A stretch of DNA of 64,000 nt from an uncultured Salinimicrobium sp. (GCA_946887075.1 CAMPKA010000009.1:46927-110926); one strand, 5' to 3'. Shown: positions 42,127 to 52,101, counted from the first letter of the stretch. Made by a program: numbers and translations. The notes: generated by a model not told the origin, from the letters alone.

Positions 42127-43510
42127 TTTCGTTTTAGACAAGGCAATGGTCTTGGCTGGAGCTACCTTATTACCTGTAATAATATGGTACTTTCAGCAGC
42201 AGCTGACAAAAAAAATTCTTCTCTTTGGACTTCTTTTCTTCTTAGTATTTTCAAGAGGAACTCTAGAATTAATTGGAATACCTTCCACTATCATGAGAAT
42301 AATTCTGGAGTTATTAATTATATGGATTTTTTCAAAGAGCCTTTTTTTAAAAAAGAATCCCGGGATCGTAAAATTTCCTGGTTTGTTTTGGATTTTATTA
42401 TTTGTAGTAATCGCCTTATTGTCTATTATTTTGAATGAACTGTCAGTAGTCAGCTTTTTTCTTTTCTTGAGGGATTACCTAATGATTGCACTTTTTTTTT
42501 ACGGGGTACTTAATTCCTCGCTTTCAATCCGTGAGCAACTCGTTCTCCAAAAATTGTTAATTTTTTTATTCATTGCACAGATCGCCGCCAACATTGTAAA
42601 ACTTGTAGTTTTCCAACATATTGTAGAGCCTTATATAGGTACAATGGCAAATCTAGGAGGAAGTTTGACTGTAGTATTTGCGCTGATGGGAGGAGCCTAT
42701 ACCCTGGGAACATACCTGATTACTAAGAAAAAAAGGTATATTTTATGGACTGTAGGTTTTATAGGCTTTTCAATAATTGGTGGAAAGAGAGCAACTATTA
42801 TTTATTTTCCATTTATTTATTTTTTCATTTTTTTTATTTATCAAAGGAAGTTTGAAACCTTCAGAATACGAGGAGTTGGGCAGCTGATTATGTTAGTCGT
42901 CTTAAGTATTGCCATATTTTATTCTTCGATCCGATTGATGCCATCCCTAAATAAAGAAAGGGACGTAGGCGGTAGTTTCGATATGGAATATGCACTGAAT
43001 TATTCTGAAAGCTATTTAACCACGGGTGCCGGAGCAGTTGAACAAATTGGAAGAACGGAAGCTCCATTTTATATCTTAAACTTCTTATCCGATGACAATG
43101 TCTATAATTTTTTATTAGGCTATGGTGCTGGGCATTTAATCAAATCTAGTTTTAATACTTCTTTACAAGACGAAGGTTCTCAAGTTGAACTTACTAACAC
43201 CTTGTACGGAGTGGGATATGGAGCAAGGACAGCATTCTTACAAATTTTACTTCAGACTGGAGTATTGGGACTAATCTGTTTTTTGTTATGGTTATTTTCA
43301 GTATTCCGCTTTACCAAAAAAAATTCCAAACCTCATATTTCCAATTTTTTATCCGTTAGGAATTACCTTTTTTACATGACCTGTTGGTTAATATTTCTTA
43401 TTGATTTCTTTACATATTCGGTTACAATAGTACAAATTAGCAGTGTAGCCATAGTATTCATTTGGTGTATAGCAAATTATCATTCTGAAAAAATTAGTTT
43501 AGTACGATAG
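42116..43510 (+). CDS. O-antigen/polysaccharide polymerase (Wzy-like)
   Basis: A 464-residue membrane protein with about 11-12 helices and a large periplasmic loop around residues 285-365 (DMEYALNYSESYLTTGAGAV and on), the architecture of Wzy polymerases and O-antigen ligases. Sequence motifs are weak, as is usual in this family; the call rests on topology and on lying beside a Wzx flippase and glycosyltransferases. It would join repeat units in the periplasm. It overlaps the previous gene by 11 bases. No WaaL-like second candidate is in the window. Confidence 0.75.
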   Translation: MENDFVLDKAMVLAGATLLPVIIWYFQQQLTKKILLFGLLFFLVFSRGTLELIGIPSTIMRIILELLIIWIFSKSLFLKKNPGIVKFPGLFWILLFVVIALLSIILNELSVVSFFLFLRDYLMIALFFYGVLNSSLSIREQLVLQKLLIFLFIAQIAANIVKLVVFQHIVEPYIGTMANLGGSLTVVFALMGGAYTLGTYLITKKKRYILWTVGFIGFSIIGGKRATIIYFPFIYFFIFFIYQRKFETFRIRGVGQLIMLVVLSIAIFYSSIRLMPSLNKERDVGGSFDMEYALNYSESYLTTGAGAVEQIGRTEAPFYILNFLSDDNVYNFLLGYGAGHLIKSSFNTSLQDEGSQVELTNTLYGVGYGARTAFLQILLQTGVLGLICFLLWLFSVFRFTKKNSKPHISNFLSVRNYLFYMTCWLIFLIDFFTYSVTIVQISSVAIVFIWCIANYHSEKISLVR

Positions 43511-43714
43511 ATTTTGGAAATAATCGACTGTTCATTGTTCTATGACCTGAAGAAATCTTGATCAGAACTCTAACTAGTTTTATCTTAAGGATCCTGATGG
43601 CATGGAATTCAGTCTAAGAACTAATGAGGAAATGTAGAATATTCACAAAGGATAAAAAAATTAGAATAATAAGTAATTAAAAATGCACCCCCTTTTTCCT
43701 GTGAGGGCCTTTAT

Positions 43715-44767
43715 ATGAAAATATTAATTAATACTCCAGATTTATCTCTTTCTGGTGGGGTTGCAAATCATTATAAAGGTTTGCTCAATTTCTGGAAGCA
43801 AGATATATCATACAACTTCATTGGTAGTCGACGTGGAATTCCCGGCCGAGTATTACTTTTATTCGATTTATTAAAATTCATAATTTTATGTGCCTTTGGC
43901 GAATATGATCTAATTCTTCTAAATCCTTCCTTGGGTACCAAAGCGATCAAAAGAGATTCTTTGTATTTGAAAATATCTAATATATTCAAAATAAAGACAG
44001 TTGTGTTTATTCATGGTTGGGAAAATAAGATGGAAAGGAAAATTTCCCGAAACCCTGAACCTTTCATCAGGGCTTACGATAGGGCAGATGCATTTATTGT
44101 TCTTGCTCATAAATTCAAAAATCACATGATAAATTGGGGAATCACCCGGCCAATCCATCTGAGCACAACCAAGGTGGATGACCACCTTCTTAGAAACTTC
44201 GACCTGAGCAAAAAAAATCCTGATAATATTACGATTTTATTTCTTGCTCGTATTGAAGAAAATAAAGGTATATTAATTGCACTGAAAGCGTTTGAGCAGG
44301 TTGTATCTAAATATCCAGAGGCTCAATTAAAGGTGGCGGGAAATGGGAGTGCCCTACGTCAGGCCCAAATTCTAGTTTCTGAAAAATCAATCCGAAATGT
44401 AGAATTTTTAGGAAATATCTCTGGTTCTGAATTAATAGAATCATTTGGTTCATCCATGATTTATATCTTACCCACCCAACACGGAGAGGGTATGCCAACA
44501 TCCATTTTGGAAGCTATGGCCTTTGGTTTACCGATTATTTCTAGACCTGTGGGAGGACTTGTAGATTTCTTTGAGGAGGAAAAGATGGGATATCTAATAC
44601 AAGATATTATTCCTAATCATTACTCCTCAAAAATTATTGAGTTAATTGAAAATCCCGAAAAAACTCGAGCAATTGGACAGTATAACTACGAATTCGCACA
44701 AAAACAATTTTTGGCATCCAAAGTGGTCCTTCAGCTAGAAAACATCTTACTTAATATCGGCAAATAG
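43715..44767 (+). CDS. Glycosyltransferase, GT4 type
   Basis: A 350-residue GT-B enzyme. The start MKILINTPDLSLSGGVANHY shows the glycine loop, TVVFIHGWENKMERKISRNP the middle region, and ITILFLARIEENKGILIALK plus GEGMPTSILEAMAFGLPIIS the donor site with an E-x7-E pair. It follows a 204-base gap in which I see no gene. It is the last gene of the plus arm; the next gene, on the opposite strand, belongs to the core genome. Confidence 0.88.
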   Translation: MKILINTPDLSLSGGVANHYKGLLNFWKQDISYNFIGSRRGIPGRVLLLFDLLKFIILCAFGEYDLILLNPSLGTKAIKRDSLYLKISNIFKIKTVVFIHGWENKMERKISRNPEPFIRAYDRADAFIVLAHKFKNHMINWGITRPIHLSTTKVDDHLLRNFDLSKKNPDNITILFLARIEENKGILIALKAFEQVVSKYPEAQLKVAGNGSALRQAQILVSEKSIRNVEFLGNISGSELIESFGSSMIYILPTQHGEGMPTSILEAMAFGLPIISRPVGGLVDFFEEEKMGYLIQDIIPNHYSSKIIELIENPEKTRAIGQYNYEFAQKQFLASKVVLQLENILLNIGK

Positions 44768-44984
44768 CTAACTTTGAAAAAGCTCAAAGAATTCTGCGAA
44801 GCCGTCGATTCATAGGATGGAACCTGGAAGCTTACCATCATATGCGATATTTCCATGGTATAAAGAGGGTGTGCTGTTTTCTACACCTGAGTAAGAATGC
44901 GTTTTATTCTTCTCCTTTCCCTAAAGTTGAAAAACCTTTAGAAGAAGCTTTTTATTAAAAGTCACAGAAGCATAGTAGAAAATA

Positions 44985-45776
44985 TCAAAGATCCTCTGCG
45001 GTGGCGATCATTTCAGCGATATCCATCACTGCTATTTTCCCTTCCTGTGCTTTAGCCTTTACGCCGTCAGTCATCATAGTATTGCAGAAAGGGCAACCAG
45101 CAGCGACGATTTCTGGATTTACTTCCATGGCCTGCTCAGTGCGTTCCACATTGATGTCCTTGTTGCCAGGTTCTGGTTCCTTAAACATCTGCCCTCCTCC
45201 TGCACCACAGCACATGGCATTTCGCTTGCATCGCTTCATCTCTACCAGTTCTACTTCAAGTTTCTGCAATAGATCACGAGGTGCTGCATAAATGTCATTC
45301 CCCCGACCCAGATAACAGGGGTCATGGAAAGTTATTCGTTTACCCCGGAATTTACCACCCTCCACAGTTAACCGCTTCTCTTCGAAAAGAGATTTTAGAA
45401 AAGTTGTGTGGTGCATTACCTCATAATTGCCTCCGAGTTCTGGATATTCATTCTTTATAATATTGAAGCAATGCGGACAGGTAGTGACGATCTTTTTGAT
45501 CTCGTAACCATTAAGGACTTCAATATTCCCAGCTGCCTGCATCTGATACAGAAACTCATTGCCGGAGCGTTTTGCGGGATCGCCGGTACAGCTCTCTTCG
45601 CTCCCCAGCACCGCAAAATCAACTTTTGCTTTGTCTAGTAATTTTACAAAGGCACGGGTGACTTTTTTAGCCCGGTCATCAAAACTTCCCATGCACCCTA
45701 CCCAGAATAGAACCTCGGGCATCTTTCCCTGTGCAGCATACTCTGCCATTGTTGGTACTTTGATTCGTTCAGACAT
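44985..45776 (-). CDS. CCG-domain Fe-S protein (HdrB/HdrD-like subunit)
   Basis: A 263-residue cytoplasmic protein with two CCG-type cysteine repeats. The first is TTCPHCFNIIKNEYPELGG after SEESCTGDP; the second is RNAMCCGAGGGQMFKE with AAGCPFCNTMMTDG, and TFHDPCYLGRGNDIY lies between. Such repeats hold the non-cubane [4Fe-4S] cluster site in heterodisulfide reductase, and related domains occur in lactate and glycolate oxidases. It follows the membrane Fe-S gene after 21 bases, so both form one complex. Together they resemble a split form of EtfAB:menaquinone oxidoreductase (EMO), in which these modules are on one chain. No thiol partner is known here. Confidence 0.85.
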   Translation of the reverse strand: MSERIKVPTMAEYAAQGKMPEVLFWVGCMGSFDDRAKKVTRAFVKLLDKAKVDFAVLGSEESCTGDPAKRSGNEFLYQMQAAGNIEVLNGYEIKKIVTTCPHCFNIIKNEYPELGGNYEVMHHTTFLKSLFEEKRLTVEGGKFRGKRITFHDPCYLGRGNDIYAAPRDLLQKLEVELVEMKRCKRNAMCCGAGGGQMFKEPEPGNKDINVERTEQAMEVNPEIVAAGCPFCNTMMTDGVKAKAQEGKIAVMDIAEMIATAEDL

Positions 45777-45797
45777 CCTTGCTCTATATAATATTCT

Positions 45798-47144
45798 TTA
45801 TTGTTCTTCAGCCCAATTAAGGCGGTCCATCTGGTTATACGGCCAGGGAGCTCCGTTGTTTTCAATATTCCCCATAGCATTGTTCAGATCCTGTGGACCT
45901 GCACTCTGTTCCATCATCAGGTATCTTCTGATCTCCACAATGATAGATAACGGGTCTATTCCCACCGGACAGGCTTCTATACAGGCCTGACAGGTGGTAC
46001 AAGCCCAGATTTCCTCCCGTTGAATGTAATCATCGAGAAGTTGTTTCCCATCTTCTACAAATTTTCCATTTTGGTTGATGTTCTCCCCTACCTCTTCCAA
46101 TCTGTCCCTAGTGTCCATCATGATCTTCCTTGGAGAAAGGAGTTTTCCGGTATTGTTAGCAGGACATTCGGCAGTACATCTTCCACATTCGGTACAGGTA
46201 TAGGCATTCAATAGTTGTACCCGGTCAAGATCAAACACATCTGACGCGCCAAACTTCTCATGTTCCTCCTCCTGTTGGTCTTCGTTTCCAGGCGCCGCAA
46301 AAGGATCTGCATCAGGATCCATCATTAATTTCACCTCTTTGGTTACCGCCTCTACATTATCAAAATACGCCTTGGGTTTTATCTTAGAGTACCAGACGTT
46401 CGGAAATGCCAGTAGGATGTGAAGGTGTTTGGAGTAATAGAGATAATTCAGAAAGAATAGAATTCCCAGGATATGAAGCCACCAGGCAACCCTCTCGATG
46501 ATGATCAGGGTGGAGTTGCTCAGGCCTTCGAAAAGGGGAAGCATCAGGCCGCTCACGGGAAAGGCTCCCGCTATCTCCCCTCCTGCCATGGCATAGTGTG
46601 CTGCACCATTGAGCTGTAATTGATGATCCGCGGCGTTCATTGTCAGGAACAACAGCATGAGCACCATTTCGAAGTACAGGATGTAATTGGCATCTGTTTT
46701 GGGCCAGCCTTTCATCTCGCGGGCCATAAAACGGTAAATGTTCAGGATATTCCTTCTGGCCCAGAAAATGATCACCCCCACCAAAACCAATAAAGCAAGA
46801 ATTTCAAAGGCTGCGATGAGAAAATCATAGAACCCTCCCATGAACGCAAAAATCCGATGCGTACCAAAGAGGCCGTCAATGATGATCTCTAGAACCTCAA
46901 TATTGATGATGATAAACCCTAGGTATACGATGATATGGACGATCCCTGAAACAGGACGGCGTACCATTTTATACTGCCCTAGGGCAATCTTGGCCATTTT
47001 CTTCCAACGGATCCCTTTATGGTCGGTTCGCTCCGTCTCATGACCGAGTTTGATATTCCTGATTAACCTCCTGACGTTTCGCACAAACAAGCCTATTCCT
47101 ATCGCCAGGGCGATCAAAAAAGCTATTTGCGCAATAATCTGCAT
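45798..47144 (-). CDS. Membrane-bound 4Fe-4S protein (NarI-like helices plus two clusters)
   Basis: A 448-residue protein. The first 250 residues hold about five to six membrane helices with His residues suited to bind heme b (for example VSGIVHIIVYLGF and VAWWLHILGILFF). The cytoplasmic C-terminal part has two ferredoxin motifs, CTECGRCTAECP and CTTCQACIEACP, for two [4Fe-4S] clusters. This is the HdrE/NarI-plus-HdrC arrangement, which passes electrons between a soluble donor and the quinone pool. It sits between the MlaD-type gene (6 bases) and the CCG-domain gene (21 bases). The natural donor is unknown; ETF is the best guess from the EMO family. Confidence 0.85.
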   Translation of the reverse strand: MQIIAQIAFLIALAIGIGLFVRNVRRLIRNIKLGHETERTDHKGIRWKKMAKIALGQYKMVRRPVSGIVHIIVYLGFIIINIEVLEIIIDGLFGTHRIFAFMGGFYDFLIAAFEILALLVLVGVIIFWARRNILNIYRFMAREMKGWPKTDANYILYFEMVLMLLFLTMNAADHQLQLNGAAHYAMAGGEIAGAFPVSGLMLPLFEGLSNSTLIIIERVAWWLHILGILFFLNYLYYSKHLHILLAFPNVWYSKIKPKAYFDNVEAVTKEVKLMMDPDADPFAAPGNEDQQEEEHEKFGASDVFDLDRVQLLNAYTCTECGRCTAECPANNTGKLLSPRKIMMDTRDRLEEVGENINQNGKFVEDGKQLLDDYIQREEIWACTTCQACIEACPVGIDPLSIIVEIRRYLMMEQSAGPQDLNNAMGNIENNGAPWPYNQMDRLNWAEEQ

Positions 47145-47150
47145 GATCGA

Positions 47151-48101
47151 TTATTTTAAGGAGTCCTTAGGAGGATCATACGGTCTTGGTTCTTTTCCGA
47201 AAACCGAAAAATGGACATACCGTTTTGGATTTAGTTTTATATCCTGTAGCAACTCATCCAACTGATTAGTGGCCTGCTGCAGGTTGTTGTATATACTCGG
47301 ATCGTTGATCAATTTAGCTAAAGTTCCGTCCCCGGAATTCATCTTTTCCGATACTTCCTGAAAATTGGCGACAACGGTCTCCAGATCCTCCGTGATTTGT
47401 TTAATGTCAATGGTAGAGATCGAATCGGAAAAAGAATTCAGATTTGCACTGGCTTCGTCGATGTTGGTGAAGGTCCTGTCAAGTTTGCTCCTGTTCTCGG
47501 CCAGGAGTCCCTCAACGGATTGTGCGGAATTTTTAAAAGAAGTTACTGCAAGATTGAAATTTTGGACGCTTTCCTTAAGATGCCTCCGGGTCTCCGGATT
47601 CATCACATCATTAAAGGCATTGATTAGCGAATCCGTGCTTTCGATCGCGTCCTCCACCTTGGCCTGAAGAGGCGTAAGACGTTCATTCACCAGTTCCAGC
47701 AGACCTTCCTCAATCTCACTGGGTAATGTATCTCCTGATTCAGCCATGTTTTCCTCTTCGTACTTGGGAATAATGGCAAGGGATTTTCCGCCGATCAACC
47801 CGCCCCCATAGACCTGCGCAATGCTGTTTTCAGAAAAGGGAAAATCGTTTGTCACTGTAAAAGTCACGATCAAACGGCCGGAAGTGTCCAGAAATCCGAT
47901 TTTTGTAACAGTCCCCACCTGGAGACCATTGATCGTAACGGGAGACGAGGGGGTAAGTCCCTCGACATCGTTGTATATGGCGTAAAAGACCCTGTTGGAA
48001 TCAAACCAGTTTTTACCTTTCAGAAAACTATAGCCAAAAATGAAGAGAAGGATGGCGACGAGAGCCAGAACGGCAGTTTTTACCTCTTTAGTATACTTCA
48101 A
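47151..48101 (-). CDS. MlaD/MCE-domain lipid-transport protein
   Basis: A 316-residue envelope protein. An N-terminal membrane anchor (KTAVLALVAILLFIFGYSFL) leads into one MCE domain at about residues 38-115 (GLTPSSPVTINGLQVGTVTK), followed by a long helical, coiled-coil region. MCE proteins form hexameric rings in the periplasm that shuttle phospholipids between membranes. The matching ABC ATPase and permease (MlaF/MlaE) are not adjacent. It starts the unit with the two Fe-S genes, behind the promoter box at 48124-48131. Confidence 0.88.
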   Translation of the reverse strand: MKYTKEVKTAVLALVAILLFIFGYSFLKGKNWFDSNRVFYAIYNDVEGLTPSSPVTINGLQVGTVTKIGFLDTSGRLIVTFTVTNDFPFSENSIAQVYGGGLIGGKSLAIIPKYEEENMAESGDTLPSEIEEGLLELVNERLTPLQAKVEDAIESTDSLINAFNDVMNPETRRHLKESVQNFNLAVTSFKNSAQSVEGLLAENRSKLDRTFTNIDEASANLNSFSDSISTIDIKQITEDLETVVANFQEVSEKMNSGDGTLAKLINDPSIYNNLQQATNQLDELLQDIKLNPKRYVHFSVFGKEPRPYDPPKDSLK

Positions 48102-48123
48102 GGGATGGTTGATTTTATGAGGA

Positions 48124-48131
48124 CAAATTTA
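48124..48131 (-). promoter_or_regulatory. Candidate -7 promoter element for the MlaD / Fe-S unit
   Basis: TAAATTTG on the minus strand matches TAnnTTTG, 22 bases upstream of the ATG at 48101, between it and the amidase stop. Confidence 0.5.
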
Positions 48132-48156
48132 GAAAATTAAAAATAGAAAAGCGCTC

Positions 48157-49278
48157 CTATTTTATCTTGGTTTTTAACGCGTCATTAACGCTCATTTTGT
48201 CCCCGTTCTTAAAGGCTACAATGAAACTCGACTTAAACCCGTTTTGAACTGCCTTTTCATGTAACTCTTTAATCTCAACATAACTGGAAGTTCCCCCGTA
48301 GTAATACTTGTATAACTCCCCTTCTTTCTGACGGAGGACCTCATTCAGGCCTCTAAAGATCCTGGCCGTGGGAGAAAGTTTCTTACTAGTTGCTGCCAAT
48401 TGCACCCGAAAGGTCACGTCATCGATCCTGTCCTGAGGTTTCTCGGCCTCGGAGGTATTCACCTCAAGAGGCGGCTCCTGGGCGAGTTCCTCCAATACAT
48501 CAAGGTTCAGACTGTTCTTATACTGGATGACTGCGTCATAAATGGCTCCTGCCATTTCTTGCTGCCCTTCGTTACTGTTCAGATAAGCCCCTTCACTTCG
48601 GTTTGACAAGAACCCTGTCTCGATCAGAACACTGGGCATATAGGTCTGTCTGAGTACCAGGAATCCTGCCTGCTTGACTCCTCTGTTAACCCTTTTCAGA
48701 TCATTCGTAAAGTTTTTCTGGATGAAGTCTGCAAGGAGAATACTCTGATCCAGGTATTCCTCCTGCATCAGGGTAAGACCGATGTAAGATTCGGGGGAGT
48801 TTGGGTTAAACCCGTCATAGGTGATTTCATAATCCTCCTCCAGGAAAATTACCGAGTTTTCTCGCATGGCCACCTTCAGGTTATCATCACTCCTGTGAAG
48901 CCCCAGCACATAGGTTTCTGCTCCCTGTGCCTGGGAATTATGGGCATTACAATGCACAGAGATGAAGAGATCGGCCTCAGCGTCATTAGCGATTTCCGCC
49001 CGACCAGCAAGGGTGACGAAAACATCCGATTTCCTGGTGTAGATCACTTTAACTCCGGGGATCTTTTCCAATTGTGCTCCTACAGAAAGAACAATATCCA
49101 GGGCGATGTTTTTTTCAATGTAGGTACCGGTGAAGCCCGGATCTTCCCCCCCATGACCTGCATCAAGGACCACCACAAATTCCCGCGAAGGTGCCTCCTC
49201 TGGACATGGTGCGGCAGAAACTGCAGCAGTGATTAAAAAACATACAAAAAGGGACATTAATTTCGTTCTCATAAGCAA
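48157..49278 (-). CDS. N-acetylmuramoyl-L-alanine amidase (Amidase_3)
   Basis: A 373-residue exported zinc amidase that cuts the stem peptide from MurNAc in peptidoglycan. A signal peptide (LMSLFVCFLITAAVSAAPCP) is followed by the Amidase_3 domain at about residues 30-255: VVLDAGHGGEDPGFTG carries the first Zn ligand, DLFISVHCNAHNSQAQGAET the His ligand, and VLIETGFLSNRSEGAYL the catalytic Glu. The last 100 residues look like a SPOR-type murein-binding domain (VTFRVQLAATSKKLSP). It is divergent from lptD. Confidence 0.9.
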   Translation of the reverse strand: MLMRTKLMSLFVCFLITAAVSAAPCPEEAPSREFVVVLDAGHGGEDPGFTGTYIEKNIALDIVLSVGAQLEKIPGVKVIYTRKSDVFVTLAGRAEIANDAEADLFISVHCNAHNSQAQGAETYVLGLHRSDDNLKVAMRENSVIFLEEDYEITYDGFNPNSPESYIGLTLMQEEYLDQSILLADFIQKNFTNDLKRVNRGVKQAGFLVLRQTYMPSVLIETGFLSNRSEGAYLNSNEGQQEMAGAIYDAVIQYKNSLNLDVLEELAQEPPLEVNTSEAEKPQDRIDDVTFRVQLAATSKKLSPTARIFRGLNEVLRQKEGELYKYYYGGTSSYVEIKELHEKAVQNGFKSSFIVAFKNGDKMSVNDALKTKIK

Positions 49279-49344
49279 CTAACGATGAATTATAAGGGTT
49301 ATTTCATTTTTCAAGGAAACCTAAGAGGGCTTAAAAAATATACG

Positions 49345-49352
49345 TAATTTTG
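49345..49352 (+). promoter_or_regulatory. Candidate -7 promoter element for lptD
   Basis: TAATTTTG matches TAnnTTTG, 46 bases before the TTG start at 49399. Confidence 0.45.
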
Positions 49353-49398
49353 AGACTTCAAAAAGCAGGCCAACGTCACAAAAATAGCACTTCCGGAA

Positions 49399-52101
49399 TT
49401 GCGAACCAATATACTTTATATTCTTTCCTTCTGTTTTTTTGCGCTTGTTTTTGCGACGGATTCAGCTGCCCAGGAAATACCAGTAAAGGGTATAAATATA
49501 CCTGCAGAAAGAGAGCAGGTGACACCGATTTTTGACTCTCTTGTTATAGAGGCACCAATCCCTCAAATCCTCCCTCAGACTGTACAGGACACAGTTGATC
49601 CCGGACCTGAATATCTTACTGATCAAGTCATCTATTCGGCAGACAGCTATATGCGGCTAAGCCCTCGGGAAAACAGGCTCTACCTCTATGATAATGCGGT
49701 GGTCACCTATGGCGATATCAAAATCACAGCCGGGAAGATTGTCCTTGACAACGAAACGAATGAGGTGTATGCCTATGGGATCCCGGATTCCACCGGAGCC
49801 TACTCGCAAAAACCGGTATTCACTCAAGCGGAGAACGTAGTTGAGCCGGATTCGATCAGATTCAACTTTGATACGGAGAAAGCCCTGGTATTCAATTCCC
49901 GGACCCAGGAAGGAGAGTTCAACGTTCTCGGCGAAGTGACCAAGCGGGAGAATGACTCCGTGTATTACATGAAAAACGTCAAGTTCACCACTTCCGAAGA
50001 CCGGGAAGATCCGGATTATTATTTTTTTGCCAGGAGGATCAAATTCGTGCCGGACAAAAAGATCGTCTCGGGACTGGTGAATATGTACATCGCCGATGTA
50101 CCCACTCCCCTGGGACTGCCTTTTGGATATTTCCCGCTTACAGATGAGGAGACCTCCGGTTTTATCATTCCGACTTTCGGGGAGGATAGCAACAGGGGGT
50201 ACTACCTCCAGAATGGGGGGTATTATTTCGCCATAAGCGACTATGTTGACCTGACTCTGACGGGGGACTACTATACCAATGGAAGTTACGGGATCAGAAC
50301 CGAATCTGCCTATGCCTTAAGGTACCGGTTTCGTGGAAATCTCAGCTTCAGGTACGAAAAGCAGATCACCAGTGAAAGAGGTTTTCCAGATTATGCTGAG
50401 GGTTCGATCTACAACCTGAGGTGGCACCATTCCCAGGATCAGAAAGCCAGTCCCAACTCCCGTTTTTCCGCATCCGTGAATTTGGGTAGCAGCAACTACT
50501 ACCAGGCCTCCAGAAATCAGATGAATACGGGCAACCGGCTTACAAACACATTGAGCTCTTCTGTCAGTTATTCCAAAACTTTCCCGATAGATCCACAGGT
50601 CAACCTCAGCGTCACCGCTACACACAGTCAGAACACCAATACCCGACAGATCAATATGACCTTACCCACTGTACAGGCTAGTGTCGAGCGGATCTATCCC
50701 TTTCAGCCCAAAGTCGGAACAAAGAAGGGCCTGCTGGAAAACATCAACCTGTCCTACAACTTCAGGGGGGAAAATCGATTTCAAACCACGGATTCCCTGT
50801 TTTTCACTTCCGAGATGTTTGATAAGGCCGTTATGGGTGCACAGCATACCATTCCCCTTAACACCAATTTCAAGATCCTGAACTACCTCAGTATGAGCAT
50901 GGGGTCCAATTATACCGAAAACTGGGTCTTTAAAACCTTTGAAAGGAGATTTGACCCGGAATTACAACAAGAAGTAAGGGATACTATAACCGGTTTTGAT
51001 TCCTATCGAACCTATAATTTCCATGCCGGTATCGGAACCACGATCTACGGAACGGTGAATTTTAAGGGGGATGGAAAGTACCAGGCGATCCGCCATGTCA
51101 TGAGACCCAATATCAGCTATAATATCAACCCGGGTTTCGACTACTACTATGACACGTATCTTATTCCGGAAACGGCTGATGGACGGGAAGCCCGAGAAGT
51201 AGAATATTCCAGATTCCAAGGAACGCTCTACGGTGCGCCGGGTCAGTTTTTTTCCAGCTCCATTTCCCTCTCCCTCAGCAACAATTTCGAAGCAAAGGTC
51301 AGGGATTCTGTCGGTGCCGAACCGAGAAAGGTAAAACTCCTGAACAACCTGAACATCAACACCTCCTATAACCTCGCAGGAGATTCCCTGAAGCTGTCCC
51401 CTATCACTATTCGTGGATCGTTGCCCCTTTTTCGGGATAAGATAAACATCAACTTCGGGACAAATCTGGATATTTATGCGCTGAACAATGAAAATCGAAG
51501 GATCGACAAACTCAATATCAACAACGGAGGTAGCCTGTTCAGGTTAACCAACGCGAATGTGAGCTTTGGTTACAGTTTTTCCAGCAGGGACTTCTCCGGG
51601 GGAAAGGAAAACACCAACAGGCTTGAAAATGAAACCTTCAGAAATGGAGGTCGCCCCGATGATCTATTCGGAAAGGATATGGACGAGGATGGGACCTTTT
51701 TTGACGAAGATGAAGAGGATGTCGCGGACGAAAATCCCGGGGAACCTGAAAACAGCTGGTATAATTTTACAGTTCCTTGGGATCTCCGGGTGGCCTATTC
51801 TATGAATTATTCAAATATGGCCCGACAGAGCGAAATATCCTCCCATTCCATTATGTTTTCAGGAGATGTGCAGTTCTCTCCTAACTGGACCGTCGGTGCA
51901 TCTTCAGGATATGATTTCGTCAATATGGGATTTACCCATACCCAATTGCGTTTTTCCCGAGATCTTGGTAGCTGGAGGATGAGCTTTAACTGGACGCCTT
52001 TCGGTCGGTATGAACAATGGAACTTCTTCATCGGCATCAAATCCTCGCTACTGCGTGATATCAAGTACGAAAAACATCGGGAAAGAGACCGTCGATTATA
52101 A
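49399..52101 (+). CDS. lptD: LPS-assembly outer-membrane protein LptD
   Basis: A 900-residue protein that inserts lipopolysaccharide into the outer leaflet. The start is TTG at 49399, since no ATG precedes the signal peptide TNILYILSFCFFALVFATDS. An OstA/LptA-like jellyroll follows (about residues 75-200: YSADSYMRLSPRENRLYLYD), then a large C-terminal beta-barrel with many aromatic-ended strands. An acidic linker (DEDEEDVADENPGEPENSW) lies before the last strands. It is larger than E. coli LptD (784) but normal for Flavobacteriia. ridA follows 10 bases later. The LptE partner is not here. Confidence 0.9.
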   Translation: MRTNILYILSFCFFALVFATDSAAQEIPVKGINIPAEREQVTPIFDSLVIEAPIPQILPQTVQDTVDPGPEYLTDQVIYSADSYMRLSPRENRLYLYDNAVVTYGDIKITAGKIVLDNETNEVYAYGIPDSTGAYSQKPVFTQAENVVEPDSIRFNFDTEKALVFNSRTQEGEFNVLGEVTKRENDSVYYMKNVKFTTSEDREDPDYYFFARRIKFVPDKKIVSGLVNMYIADVPTPLGLPFGYFPLTDEETSGFIIPTFGEDSNRGYYLQNGGYYFAISDYVDLTLTGDYYTNGSYGIRTESAYALRYRFRGNLSFRYEKQITSERGFPDYAEGSIYNLRWHHSQDQKASPNSRFSASVNLGSSNYYQASRNQMNTGNRLTNTLSSSVSYSKTFPIDPQVNLSVTATHSQNTNTRQINMTLPTVQASVERIYPFQPKVGTKKGLLENINLSYNFRGENRFQTTDSLFFTSEMFDKAVMGAQHTIPLNTNFKILNYLSMSMGSNYTENWVFKTFERRFDPELQQEVRDTITGFDSYRTYNFHAGIGTTIYGTVNFKGDGKYQAIRHVMRPNISYNINPGFDYYYDTYLIPETADGREAREVEYSRFQGTLYGAPGQFFSSSISLSLSNNFEAKVRDSVGAEPRKVKLLNNLNINTSYNLAGDSLKLSPITIRGSLPLFRDKININFGTNLDIYALNNENRRIDKLNINNGGSLFRLTNANVSFGYSFSSRDFSGGKENTNRLENETFRNGGRPDDLFGKDMDEDGTFFDEDEEDVADENPGEPENSWYNFTVPWDLRVAYSMNYSNMARQSEISSHSIMFSGDVQFSPNWTVGASSGYDFVNMGFTHTQLRFSRDLGSWRMSFNWTPFGRYEQWNFFIGIKSSLLRDIKYEKHRERDRRL

